A stretch of 64,000 nt of DNA from Watersipora subatra (Eukaryota; Bryozoa; Gymnolaemata; Cheilostomatida; Watersiporidae): positions 62,404,228 through 62,468,227 of the forward strand of contig NC_088716.1 of assembly GCF_963576615.1 (NCBI RefSeq), given 5' to 3'. Below the pieces are notes generated by a model that worked only from the letters and a program-made list of their open reading frames with translations, was not told the origin of the DNA and made no database searches. A program made the translations under genes and the position numbers. Positions within the stretch are counted from its first letter, which is position 1. Each line of letters starts with the position of its first letter. Positions 1 to 13,200 of this stretch are shown one piece after another.

Positions 1-494
1 GTAAGCAGTGGAGCCTCTAGCAGGCTTTGATCTTGTGTGAATTCACCAGCTTAAGGTATTTATTCTTGCTTGGCTGAAAATACGAACCTCATTAATACGC
101 CTAACTTATTGTTCTGTTACAATAACAAGGTTTTTGGAATGTGATATTATAGCGGTGCGATTACGATCCCTTGTTTATCATCAGAATATATAGGAGCAAT
201 AGAGGTGAAGGCAAGGGAGACAATCATCAGCTGCCTCAAATTTACTACAGCCGAGGGCCTGTCTGGAATGAGCTACAATTACATGTATTTATAGAGGAAA
301 GACTAAACCTTATCTTGACTAGCAACAGATGGTAGTAATGTTGTCATCTTGTATAAAACCAAAGTATGCATAGTTGATAAGGCATATGACAGTGGGGCCC
401 ATTCCGGCCACAGTTAATAAAGAAATGTTGCTTATGGTGGTTTGTTAGTAAGTGTTTTATAAGCGAAATCAGATAGTGAATACAACAATAGAGT
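1..494. other. Gene-free stretch, nothing recognised
   Basis: No open frame with protein-like composition, no splice-bounded exon and no clear repeat was seen here on either strand. It may be intron or intergenic DNA. Confidence 0.5.
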
Positions 495-735
495 CAAGAG
501 ATATTCAAGCATGTAGGCACAATAATTGCATCCCTATGTGCGCCTAGGAAATACTTGCTATCATGGGTACAGGTAATCCGTGCTCATGTAGGCACAAGAA
601 ATGCACCCCACATGAGCATAGGAAATACCATGGGCACAAATAATGTACGTGAATATGTGGGCACAAGAAATTCATGCCCGCGTGGGCATAGGAAATACAT
701 ACTGAAGTGAGCACAGATAACGCATGCATATGAAT
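495..735. repeat. Degenerate minisatellite (GGGCACAAGAAAT-type)
   Basis: About nine diverged copies of a 25-32 bp unit containing variants of GTGGGCACAAGAAATNCAT and GGGCATAGGAAATAC. The apparent minus-strand peptides rich in FLCP are translations of this repeat, not genes. Confidence 0.7.
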
Positions 736-2527
736 AAGAAAACAATATTAAATATTGGCACGAGGACACTGACTGATTGACTAGAAGCTAGCAGCGCTGT
801 AAAAGCGCTAGTGAACCTCACTGCTTGAGAGAGGTCCATTTTATTGGCACCGTATCCCATAGTGCTCCCTCTCGACTTCTTAAGAGTGGAGTACTTTTTT
901 ATGTTATTAACACCGCTCCGTAAAATTGACATGGTAGAAAGCACCGTGGCAAGCTATGCGTTGTGATTGTTTCACTTGAGTAGCAGGTCAAGTAATTGCT
1001 TTTTATACTAATATATTATTTTTATAAAAAAAATCTCTAGCTACTACATTAGTATAAGTATAACCAGTTACAAGCAACAAATATGCATTATATATATATA
1101 TATTATTATATGTATATTATATATATATTATTGTAATCAGAATAAAAATAATGAGAACAAACAGAATAGTTATTTTTTAATAAATTGGGCCTCTTATTTC
1201 CTTTTACGATTATTTTGAAGGCATCTTTAACATGGTTTTCTTACACGTTGAACATTGAGAAATTTCTTTTATAACAAACGCAGTAGCGAGCAAGATCTAA
1301 GCTATTTATGTAAAGTATTAATGACAGTGTAGTTGCTATGCTCGCTGGTGTATGTTTAATTTACAATAGGTCTGATGTGATTGGCTGATATTTGCAATGG
1401 TTAGGTTATATTCACCGCTACTTCTCATCCGCTACACACATTACCTCAACTCCTATCTTCCATGCTACAACCGCTATCAACCTTTTGACAAGGTAACATT
1501 TTATTCATCGTATAGTCTACATGTTAACCATCAGTCTCAGAACTCAAACAGTCATATATATACACGTTTTTACTGAAACAATCCAGTTATAAAAAAAGTC
1601 ATTCTTTTATATTAGCTTTTTTTAACTTTTTGGACTGCAAATTTTTTGTGTATGGCTAAATGATCCAGCATATCAGATGGCTTTGGATATCTGACATATA
1701 TGTCTACCTAGAAACTGTTTATCCCCACATGTATGTAGACCTGGCTGTTTGCCTTTGCTAATTTATTTTATGTTCAGCAGAATTATATTAAAAATCAACT
1801 ACTCTTTGTAAAAACTATAGTGTGTTGTCGTAGCAAAATTGTTTGTTTTTTATGAAATGACATTAGGGGTAGACTGCCACCACAAACTCTGTTCGAACCC
1901 AGCTGTAATCTGTAACCTTTGTACCAGTCAGTAATACACTTAGCAAAGTATAAGCTAATTTATAGCAGACAAGAACATACGATTTCAAATACATTTTTTC
2001 CCAATATATTTCAACTTCTGCCTTTCGCGATAAGAAAGAAGCATTCCTGTGCTCACAAAGTCGCAAAGTGTTTGGTGTTGACAAAATCATAACAACTTCA
2101 TATTTGTAGTTAGAAGTATTATAGAAACTCTTCAAATGTATGTTATTTCATCGAGAATAAATTTACCACTTTCTTGTGTCATGCGTTTAAACATGACCAG
2201 AAAGCTCATAGTGTAATAAATATATTATAATATATTTATTAATAATATTTATAATATTATTATTAATATAATTATAATAAATATTTCTCAGTTGCTGCCT
2301 TTATTTAGTTTGTAACTCACTTTATTTTGCAGTGACACAGATAAGCCGAGAGTCCAGAGTCAGATATGCATGCAGTAAATCAGGTACTTTAATAGTTATT
2401 TTAGTAATTATTGTTTATTCGTTGCACTACGAGATCATTTATGTATAGAAGGTAAACAACGAGCCCTTTCTGAGATGTTAATAAGCTACTCTAGCGGATA
2501 AAGGGAAATGCTAAATTTTAATTATAT
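736..2527. other. AT-rich gene-free stretch
   Basis: Mostly AT-rich DNA with short runs of TATATA (about 1090-1130) and TAATAT (about 2220-2280). A B-box-like GTTCGAACCC occurs near 1892 and might belong to a decayed tRNA-derived SINE, but no A box was found at the right distance. No gene could be supported. Confidence 0.5.
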
Positions 2528-2756
2528 AAACACAAATATTTATAAATGAATATATTTATAAATGAAAATATTTATAAATGAAAATATTTATAAATGAAAA
2601 TATTTATAAATGAATATATTTATAAATGAATATATTTATAAATGAAAATATTTATAAATGAATATATTTATAAATGAAAATATTTATAAATGAAAATATT
2701 TACAAATGAAAATATTTATAAATGAAAATATTTATAAATGAAACTATTTATAAGCA
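2528..2756. repeat. 16-bp AT minisatellite
   Basis: About 14 head-to-tail copies of AAAATATTTATAAATG, with a few A/T substitutions. The array ends where the unit decays into TTTATAAGCAAATATT. Confidence 0.9.
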
Positions 2757-2779
2757 AATATTTATCTAGAAATATGTAT

Positions 2780-3531
2780 ATTTAATTATACATATTTATA
2801 TTTCTTGACATGTATTTTAAGTAAATTTGGTAATTAATATTTTTATAAATATATATATGTACTTATACATGTAAATACCCATATTTATTTGTAAATATAT
2901 GTACATATTGTTACGTGTAAATACAAATATTTACTTTTTCTTTTAAATACATATATTTACTTATACATCTAAATACATATATTTACTTGTAAGTACATAT
3001 ATCTCCTTATAAATACATCTATTTCCGTATAAAAGTATACATTTACTTACAAATACATATATTTACTTGTAAATACATGCATTTACTTATCTATGTAAAT
3101 ACATATATTTACTTATAAATACATATACATGTATTTACTTGTAAATATGTTTATATATATTTATTTATAAATACATATATTTCATTATAAATATTTTACT
3201 AAAGCATGTAAATACATATAGCTCCGCATAAAAAAGTATATTAACTTGTAAATACATGTATTTACTTATCCATATAAATACATATCTTCACTTGTAAATG
3301 CATGTATTTACTTATACACATAAATACATGTATTTAGTTATACCCATAAATACATGTATTTACTTATCATAAATATTTATGTAAATATACACTTATACAC
3401 ATAAATACATGTATTTACTTATAAACATAAATACATGTATTTACTTATAAACATAAATACATGTGTTTACTTATTTATGTAAATACAAATATTATCTTAT
3501 AGTTACCTATATTTACTTACAAGTACATATG
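2780..3531. repeat. Degenerate ATACATGTATTTACTTAT array
   Basis: A long, irregular array of AAATACATGTATTTACTTAT-like units of 16-30 bp. Because ATACATGTAT is itself palindromic, the array reads similarly on both strands and could extrude small hairpins. No coding potential. Confidence 0.8.
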
Positions 3532-6500
3532 CTGACTTTTTGGCACTGTTTAGGATGAAATTTTTTGAGATAGCACAGCATCAAATAGCGTTTAAAATAA
3601 TTAATTTATTAACAATTAATTTGGAAAGGTATAAACTATTAGAGTTTTTGGCAGATTTTGGCTAGCCAGTCATTTTACAAACAAATCTAAAATCAATTAG
3701 GCGATCAATATGTACAGAATTCAAAGGTTGTGTCAGCAGGTAACTAAAACATTTTTTATCATAAAAAAATGTTGTTAGTTGGTGGTGCTAAATTTTTATC
3801 ATAAAAAATGTAGCACCAACAACTGACGAGAGAGGTCTTTATTAAAATAATGTATGCAATTATATCTACATGTACCTGCAAGTAATTTAGACATCATCCG
3901 CAGTTTTGTAAATCTCACAGAAATCACAAAATCTTTGCCTGCACTTGACCCTTTTTGGTTTACACACTATTTATGATTATAACTGAGCAACTATTAGCTA
4001 CAACAAAGCTGTTGCAAATAATAAATTGTTATGTAAAAAGAAAGAAGATTAAATGTAAAGTTTGTGCACAATATAATAATAATAATTATATTGTGTAAAT
4101 ATTTTATACTCGCTTAAATTTCTTGCAGCTCGTAATGCGCAAAAATATTTTAGCTGTTAGTAGACCGTAGAAGAGCCATCTTTACAAATCTATGCCCATA
4201 AATATTGCTACTAAAAATAGATGCAACTAATCGGAGGCTAAGACCACAATGTAATACTTCCATTTGCTAACATTATAAAATTAAACTAAATTTAAATTGT
4301 TTCCTTTGTTAAATATTAACAAATAAATAGATGTTTATTTATATTGCTATTTATATTGCTACTTCCCACAATAAAAAAATACAACGATCAACCATTAGAT
4401 GCAATATATTTAGACAGAATTATGGATTATGGATTATGGATTGGACACGCTGATTAGATCAGTACCTAAACCATCTTTTATATTTTGATTCGGGTATCTG
4501 TAGATTACTAAAATGGCTAAAACACTACCTATAACAGGCTATAAATGGCTAAATGAATGCTGTTTGTGAATATTACGTGAATTCCTCAGTTACTGCTGCC
4601 ATGAAAGCTGACCAGTAGAATTAATGCTCGGTTTGTGAAATATTTAAGGAGAAATCTCGCATCAATACATTGAAATGCATTTAGATTTTAATAATTACAG
4701 ACTCGACATGCCCTTCTATGTCTCCACATCTGCCTCCAGCATTATTTTATGATACAGAGGTTTCAGTCCGTGACCAGACTCGTCGATCGTATGCGTAGTA
4801 GTCAATAAACTTGAATTAAAATCTTCTCAAATAATCTGGATTTACTTGCACAAAGATATTAATTAGATGGTGTGAGAACAGCGTGTACTCATTATGACAT
4901 GTATAAGCATAGATATAATGGTTTAACTAGCGCAATATAATAACAGTCTTGCATCGACTTCTCCGTACACATCGCCGGTACTCCTAAGTGAGCAACACGA
5001 AGCAATTAAACTGAAATGCAGCGTGTATCTAGCTTACAGAACAACATTTCAATTAATGTCATCGGCCTTTTTCAATTTTCCACTTTAAGCTTGTGATTCT
5101 GTTGAAAATCAATCATGCCAGTGATTGTGGTAGTAATGAAAGCGAGGAGATTAGATGGCGTGTAACTCGTGCAATTATCAGCAAATCGCTGCCTGTTACC
5201 ATGACGATACATGAAAGGAGCTCCTCAAAACGCTCTCTAGTTAAAATGAACGTTGTCTGTGCATTGACATTTGTGATATTGGCTTTTCTAAGCAGGTTTT
5301 TGCTGTCAGACGTGTATCCCAAACAGGGTTTCCAGAGCAAGTATAATTTACATTTGTAGAATGTCACTTACTCGGCATCACCGTAGACTAGCTACCAATG
5401 CCCAGATTGGAAGTAGAAGAGGTGGTTTCTTTTATTAAAATGCTCCAACCTTCCTACTGATTATTAGTCTATGCTACTAAAGAGCTTCTCCTCACTAAAA
5501 TGAATTTATGTTGAAATTTTCTCCATTTTTAAGTGCTCTCATTTTTTTCAGACAGATTTTGTAGAGTGAAATGTTTAATAAGTCTGAACCAAAGTTTGAA
5601 GCTTGCAAGACAAAACATCCAGAGTTAATAAAAACTTATAAAATGTATGAATAATTATGTGCCAACCGCGATTAGTATGAAATCATTAAAAATCCAGTGC
5701 ACTTGTCTCAATTGTTTATAAATGAACGGAGGGTCCAAAATTGCAAACACTGACAAATACATGTACATACGTTCAGAATAAATTTTATTTCATCTGATTT
5801 ATATTTTTTACGCGACCTGATTTGCTTTTATCGGCATTGGCTGGTGAAATAAGGTCAAAGGCTGGTGAGATATGGTTAAGGTCGAATAAACTGTGGAAAA
5901 TCCATGCTAGGAATAATTCGCTGCAATATTTTAAATGTGTAAATGCTGCAATACAGAGTACTAAAGCATTATAGAGGAGATTCAGTTATACTATGTTACA
6001 CTTCTATTAAACTCAATTATGTTATGATATATTAGGCAGTTCTATAGTCACACCATATTATGTTTATAAAATGACTCAACACAGTATACTTTTAATGGCT
6101 GCAAACATTGTTCTGTGAAACCGGCTCGGCTGGAAATATGATATAATCTAACATATTTTAGGAACTTAATTAATCCAATAGAATATCATATAGCACAATA
6201 TAATATACTATACATAACAAAATATAGTATGATGTATGATGATCACATATATATGTTATAATACTTTATAATACTAATACAGTATTAGTATACTAGTACA
6301 ACATGAAGAATGCAGATGCATGAAACTGCCAGTAGCTAAAAACAAAGATTAGTAAACATTTAAACATTATTATACTTTATATATATATATTATATATAGT
6401 ATATATCATAAATTTTAAATGTATAGATATAGTTTAATATTATATATGTTAATATATAATATGCTACAGAACTATATAACATGCCACATCCTATATAACA

Positions 6501-6690
6501 CGATATAATGTAGTATGACATAATACAATTTAATATGACATAATATGCTATTTATAACTTGATTTACAAAACATCCTCTTCTAATGTTTGCTCTAGAAAC
6601 CAATAAAAATAATGAGCAATGTGTGCGCCTCTCACATATCACATGCCTAGATTAGATTAGACTAGATTATCAACATTGTAATTACAAGTA
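3532..6690. other. Gene-free AT-rich stretch with hairpins
   Basis: No recognised gene. Two adjacent imperfect hairpins lie at 3749-3827. A 9-bp tandem (ATTATGGATT) repeats near 4422. The small plus frame at about 5203-5359 (starting MTIHERSSSKRS) contains one hydrophobic stretch (VVCALTFVILAFLSRFLL) and could be a membrane-anchor first exon, but no matching downstream exon was seen. From 6130 to 6560 the DNA is TATA-rich. Confidence 0.45.
3749..3827. repeat. Pair of adjacent hairpins
   Basis: The first stem pairs AACATTTTTTAT with ATAAAAAAATGTT around 3749-3773. The second pairs GTTAGTTGGTGGTGCTA (3774-3790) with TAGCACCAACAACTGAC (3811-3827), 15 of 17 positions matched, with an AT-rich inner stem. 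It may be the centre of a small fold-back element. Confidence 0.6.
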
Positions 6691-6719
6691 TTGAACAATT
6701 CCATCCTCCTTTGGGGACT

Positions 6720-7145
6720 TTTCAATGTCCTGTTTCCTCGACCTGTCTCCTCAGCCTATCTCCTCAACCTGTCTCCTCAGCCTATCTCTTCAACCTGTCT
6801 CCTTAACCTATCTCCTCAGCCTATCTCTTCAACCTGTCTCCTCAGCCTATCTCTTCAACCTGTCTCCTCAGCCTATCTCTTCAACCTGTCTCCTCCACCT
6901 GTCTCCTCGACCTGTCTCCTTAACCTGTCTTCTCAACCTGTCTCCTCAACCTGTCTCCTCGACCTGTCTTCTCAACTTGTCTCCTTAACCTGTCTCCTCG
7001 ACCTGTCTCTTCGACCTGTCTCCTCAACCTATCTCTTCAACCTGTCTCTTCGACCTGTCTCCTCAACCTGTCTCCTCAACCTGTCTCCTTAACCTGTCTC
7101 CTCAACTTGTCTCTTCAGCCTGTCTCTTCAACTTGTCTCCTGCCT
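6720..7145. repeat. 15-bp CT-rich minisatellite
   Basis: Roughly 28 copies of CCTGTCTCCTCAACC with C/T exchanges. The open frames here (repeating SSTCLLNLSPQP) are low-complexity artefacts. The array ends about 35 bp before the first recognised SKOR exon, so it forms the extended pyrimidine-rich region upstream of that exon's 3' splice site. Confidence 0.9.
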
Positions 7146-7179
7146 TTCTCTTTCGCTATCTAACTTTTTCGTTTTGAAG

Positions 7180-10178
7180 TCTGGAAAGGCTGGTGAAGAA
7201 AGCTATCGTGTCGGTACTGTCATACTCAACGACGAGCACCTAGTTTCTTTGCTGGTTGATGGGGAGGAGCGAGTATGTCTTGCACAGCTATCCAATACAC
7301 TTCTTAAGGATTATAGCTACAATGAAATACACAATAGGTTGGTGACAGTGCCTATATACTTACTTATACCTGAATCTATAGTTTAAAAACTATAAGAAAG
7401 ATGTAAGTATTGATCTTTTACCTTAGTGAACTCTTATTCTCTTTTCAGACGAGTTGCCCTTGGTATAACCTGTGTTCAGTGTACCCCTTTCCAATTAGAT
7501 GTACTGAGAAAGTCTGGTGCCATGCCCGTCTCCTCCCGCAGGTAATCATTTGCACACACAGTGTTACCCTGAACCATTTTGGCAGGGATTGATAGTCATG
7601 CTAGCTGTTTTCAATTCAAAGTTACCTTTTGGCCGTCTGTACAAATTGATTAGGTAACGCATTTGGCGAGCCTAACACTAAATGAAAATTTAGTGGCTGT
7701 CTGATTCCTCATCAGCTGCCTCCAATATTCGACAGTTCGGCATCTCTATACATTTATTAAGAGTTATTGTAAATATAAGACGCATGCTACAGCTGTCCGC
7801 ACGCTGTTTTCGCTAAGTCTTCTGCCAACTGCCCACTTTCTTGTGTTGAGAACAGATTAGCTGTAATACTGCTTTATTCTTATTCTCATACCAAATTGTA
7901 AACATTTTGAATGACCATGAACTGTGGCAGCTAAAGGGCATGAACTGTGGCAGCCAAAGGGCATGAACTGTGGCAGCCAAAGGGCATGAACTGTGGCAGC
8001 CAAAGGGTCATAAACATATTGCTTACGAATAAACATTTTGAGAGCAGAACACTTTTTATAGGAATTTGTGCTGTTTGCTAGTTACATAGATATTATATAC
8101 AAGCTATTAAGGCCATCTAGTGAACTGAGTACAGGGTGTTTTGCATTTAAGCAGTTGAATATTTAACAATTTAGACACATACTGTCAAAAACTTGCTCAT
8201 ACCCAAATGAATCTATAGATGTGGGATGATAACTAAGAGAGAAGCGGAGCGGCTGTTCAAATCATTTTTCAATGAAGTTACACCCCCTCGCTTGCCCATG
8301 GACTTTATGTTTAACGTGTACCACAAGTGCGGGTGGGGATGCACAGGCTTCTTTATGCCCAACAGATACACAAGGTATATACTGTAGCTACATTATAATA
8401 AGTATGTTTTAGTCAGTATACTGATCTTGCATAGCTACCAGATTGTATTTGCTGATACTATTATAGCCGCCTGGCAGTGTAGTAAAGGAGACCATTGTAG
8501 CAGAGATTTTTACTTTGCCGGCGTCGCCTTATGGCTTTCACCGATCTACTCTGTGAGCAATAAAGACCCTCCACAACTTCTACACTTTGTCACTTTGTCA
8601 TACACCTACTGAGGTCATACGCTTGCTAATAGATCTTATCTGGATTAGCAACTAGTATACCTAGGTGAGGTACCTAAAGGTTAAGTAGGTACTTAGAGGT
8701 TCGGTAGGTAGGTACTAGGCTAGGTAGATAGGTACTTAGAGGTTCGGTAGGTAGGTACTTAGAGATTTGGTAGGTAGGTACTAGGTTAGGTAGGTAGGTA
8801 CTTAGAGCTTCGGTAGGTAGGCACTAGGTTAGGTAGGTAGGTACTAGGTTAGGTAGATAGGTACTTAGAGCTTCGGTAGGTAGGCACTAGGTTAGGTAGG
8901 TAGGCACTAGGTTAGGTAGGTAGGTACTAGGTTAGGTAGATAGGTACTTAGAGCTTCGGTAGGTAGGCACTAGGTTAGGTAGGTAGGTACTAGGTTAGGT
9001 AGATAGGTACTTAGAGATTCGGTAGGTAGGTACTAGGTTAGGTAGGTAGGTGCAATGTTAGGTAGGTAGGTACTAGGTTAGGTAGATAGGTACTTAGAGG
9101 TTCGGTAGGTAGGTACTAGGTTAGGTAGATAGGTATTTAGAGGTTCGGTAGGTAGGTACTAGGTTAGGTAGGTAGGTACTAGGTTAGGTAGGTAGGTACT
9201 AGGTTAGGTAGGTAGGTACTAGGTTAGGTAGGTAGGTACTAGGTTAGGTAGGTAGGTACTAGGTTAGGTAGGTAGGTACTAGGTTAGGTAGGTAGGTACT
9301 AGGTTAGGTAGGTAGGTACGCAGAGTAAAAAGTAAATTAGAACTTTCTAGAAATCCATGCGCTTATGACTGATTCTGCTCAGAGTGGGGGCTAAAAAAAT
9401 ATTTATTACTCAAGCGATATAATAATTATAATAATAATGATTGCATATATCGTTACAATGTTATATAAAATACTATTATATATGCCTACTATGTATACTA
9501 TAATAATGCTTGCATATAATTGTTACAACGTTATATAAAATACTATTATATATGCCTGCTATGTATACTGTAATAATGCTTGCATATAATTATTACAATG
9601 CTACATGCATGTAAAATACTATTTTAAACTATATATAGATTATAATAATGCATACAAGCGTTACGATGCTGTATGAAATACTATATTGTGTTATGGTTTT
9701 ACATTTTGTGCTGTATAGCTACAGATCTTGAGCATTTTAACTCTTTTGGCATTAAATAAATTTTTAAATTGCTACAACTCCGTATACCAAATTAAAACTT
9801 CTAATTGCCTCTCAAACCCATCATTACAAATTTGGCATCACAGCTGATTTTTATATATAAATTGATGTATGTAATGATTAATGTGTTGTAGCAGTAGCCC
9901 TGGAACAACTATCATTTCATTGTAGTCTACCATGGCGTATTGCATTGTTACCATAGTAACAAATTCTACAGAACTAAATTACATTGTATTCTTACAGCTC
10001 GAGGGCCAAGTGCATTAAGTGTGCTCACTGCGGCCTTATGTTTTCTCCAAACAAGTTTATATTTCACTGTCACCAGACTGCGGCCGCAGAGTACACTCAC
10101 CCAGATGCTGCCAATTTCAACTCATGGAGACGCCACATACAGCTGACAGCTCACCAAGGGTAGCTATTATTATCATCT

Positions 10179-10224
<46 letters not shown>

Positions 10225-13200
10225 CCTCTCTCCCTCTCCCTCTCCCTCTCTCCCTCTCCCTCTCCCTCTCCCTCTCCCTCTCCCTCTCCCTCTCCCTCTC
10301 CCTCTCCCTCTCCCTCTCCCTCTCCCTCTCCCTCTCCCTCTCCCTCTCCCTCTCCCTCTCCCTCTCCCTCTCCCTCTCCCTCTCCCTCTCCCTCTCCCTC
10401 TCCCTCTCCCTCTCCCTCTCCCTCTCCCTCTCCCTCTCCCTCTCCCTCTCCCTCTCTCGCCTCTATTATTGTTTTCTTTTTCATGTCATCTCTCCTCTCT
10501 CATTCTATCGCTCTGTCTCTCTTCCATCTTTCCTTTATCATCCCTTTCCTTTTTTAAGATGTCTCTTTTTCTCTCCCTTATCTCTTCTGTTATCTTTACC
10601 TTCACTTCTCTCCCTCTTCTCTCTTAGCTCTCTTTTAACTCTCATCCCCCTTCCTTTCCTGTTCTAACCTTTCTCTCTTCTTCGTCTACTCTTCCTCTCT
10701 CCCCTTTTCTCCTCCCCCTCTCTCCCTCTCTCTATCTCTCTCTATTTCTCGCTCTCTTTCACCATGCTATATTGTGGTATAGACAGAGGCATAATTTGGG
10801 GGATTTTTTGGACACCCTATATACGTTCTAAACAAGCCACTTGAAGCTCTCAAGGAATGCTCTTTCAGTTCAATTGTTTGAGCTTTTTATTTACACTCTG
10901 GGACATACTTTACTGAAGGCTCGTGCAACACGCAATACAATGCCAAATTGTTATTTACGATGCATTTCATTAACACTCGCTTTTATGCATGTTGCTAGAT
11001 AGCTAAAGCAGTGCGTCATAACTGCCACACTTTAAATCCATAAGGGAGTCGTGGTCTCAGGTTGGGGCTCTCATTAGGCTGATGGCATTCTGGTGCTTTG
11101 CTCAATAATTTATCAACCAGACAAAGCTTGATCATTATCCCTCTCATTCCATCACAGTTCGACAAGGCCAAGCATACTAGATGAATGCGCAAGCAATTAC
11201 ATCGCTGAAAGTACATCGTCAGCTATAAAAAACTGCAAGCACTTATTGAGTGGTTCAGACATTTTAGATTGAGAGCTTGCTGTGATAAGGCTGGCAGAGT
11301 TGCATAAACATGTTAGAGAATGTAAAGTTTACTAACCATGCGCAGGTAATACTTGCCATCTTATGTTTCTGCTTATACCAACCAGAATAGAGCATGCTCA
11401 CCTTCCTTTACTCGCAATACTTCTAAAAATCCAAATGCAGATGATAGCATTTTCTTCTATAGTGACTTCATGTTTGCACGATGGGCTAGGTTGTCACCAT
11501 GAACATTTTATAAATTTATTGTTAGAGATAGCTTATTATATTATGCAGCGTATCGTGTTATAATTTATATGATATACATACTTGTAGTAATAGATAGAGT
11601 ATCATGTTATAGTTTATATGATATACATGCTAGTAATCGTAGGTAGAGTATCATGTTATAATTTATATGATATACATACTCGTAGTAATAGGTAGAGTAT
11701 CATGTTATAGTTTATATGATATACATACTAGTAATCATATGTAGAGTATCATGTTATAGTTTATATGATATACATACCAGTAATCATAGGTAGAGTATCA
11801 TGTTATAGTTTATATGATATACATACTAGTAATCATATGTAGAGTATCATGTTATAGTTTATATGATATACATACCAGTAATCATAGGTAGAGTATCATG
11901 TTATAGTTTATATGATATACATACTAGTAATCGTAGGTAGAGTATCATGTTATAGTTTATATGATATACATACTAGTAACCATAGGTAAAGTATCATGTT
12001 ATAGTTTATATGATATACATACCAGTAATCATAGGTAGAGTATCATGTTATAGTTGATATGATATACATACTAGTAATCGTAGGTAGAGTATCATGTTAT
12101 AGTTTATATGATATACATACTAGTAATCGTAGGTAGAGTATCATGTTATAGTTTATATGATATACATACTAGTAATCATATGTAGAGTATCATGTTATAG
12201 TTTATATGATATACATACCAGTAATCATAGGTAGAGTATCATGTTATAGTTTATATGATATACATACTAGTAATCGTAGGTAGAGTATCATGTTATAGTT
12301 TATATGATATACATACTAGTAACCATAGGTAAAGTATCATGTTATAGTTTATATGATATACATACCAGTAATCATAGGTAGAGTATCATGTTATAGTTGA
12401 TATGATATACATACTAGTAATCGTAGGTAGAGTATCATGTTATAGTTTATATGATATACATACTAGTAATCGTAGGTAGAGTATCATGTTATAGTTTATA
12501 TGATATACATACCAGTAATCATAGGTAGAGTATCATGTTATAGTTGATATGATATACATACTAGTAATCGTAGGTAGAGTATCATGTTATAGTTTATATG
12601 ATATACATACTAGTAATCTTAGGTAGAGTATCATGTTATAGTTTATATGATGTACACACCAGTAATCATAGGTAGAGTATCATGTTATAGCTTATATGAT
12701 ATACATACTAGTAATCGTAGGTAGAGTATCACGTTATAGTTTATATGATATACATACTAATAATCATAGGTAGAGTATCATGTTATAGTTTATATGATAT
12801 ACATACTAATAATCATAGGTAGAGTATCATGTTATAGTTTATATGATATACATACTAGTAATCATAGGTAGAGTATCATGTTATAGTTTATATGATATAC
12901 ATACTAGTAATCATAGGTAGAGTCATGTTATAGTTTATATGATATACATACTAGTAATCGTAGGTAGAGTATCACGTTATAGTTTATATGATATACATAC
13001 TAGTAATCATAGGTAGAGTATCATGTTATAGTTTATATGATATACATACTAGTAATCATAGGTAGAGTATCATGTTATAGTTTATATGATATACATACTA
13101 GTAATCATAGGTAGAGTCATGTTATAGTTAATATGATATACATACCAGTAATCATAGGTAGAGTATCATGTTATAGCTTATATGATATACATACTAGTAA

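Noticed and set aside
672-944. 90-codon minus-strand frame (GYGANKMDLSQAVRF)
   Set aside because: No homologous family recognised, and its C-terminal part is the GGGCACAAG minisatellite.
8650-9320. Interstitial telomere (TTAGG)n
   Set aside because: TTAGG occurs once per 20-bp unit rather than in pure tandem.
10019-10627. 202-codon Leu/Pro frame and its Gly/Glu complement
   Set aside because: Translation of the CT/CCCTCT microsatellite in a different frame from SKOR exon 4.
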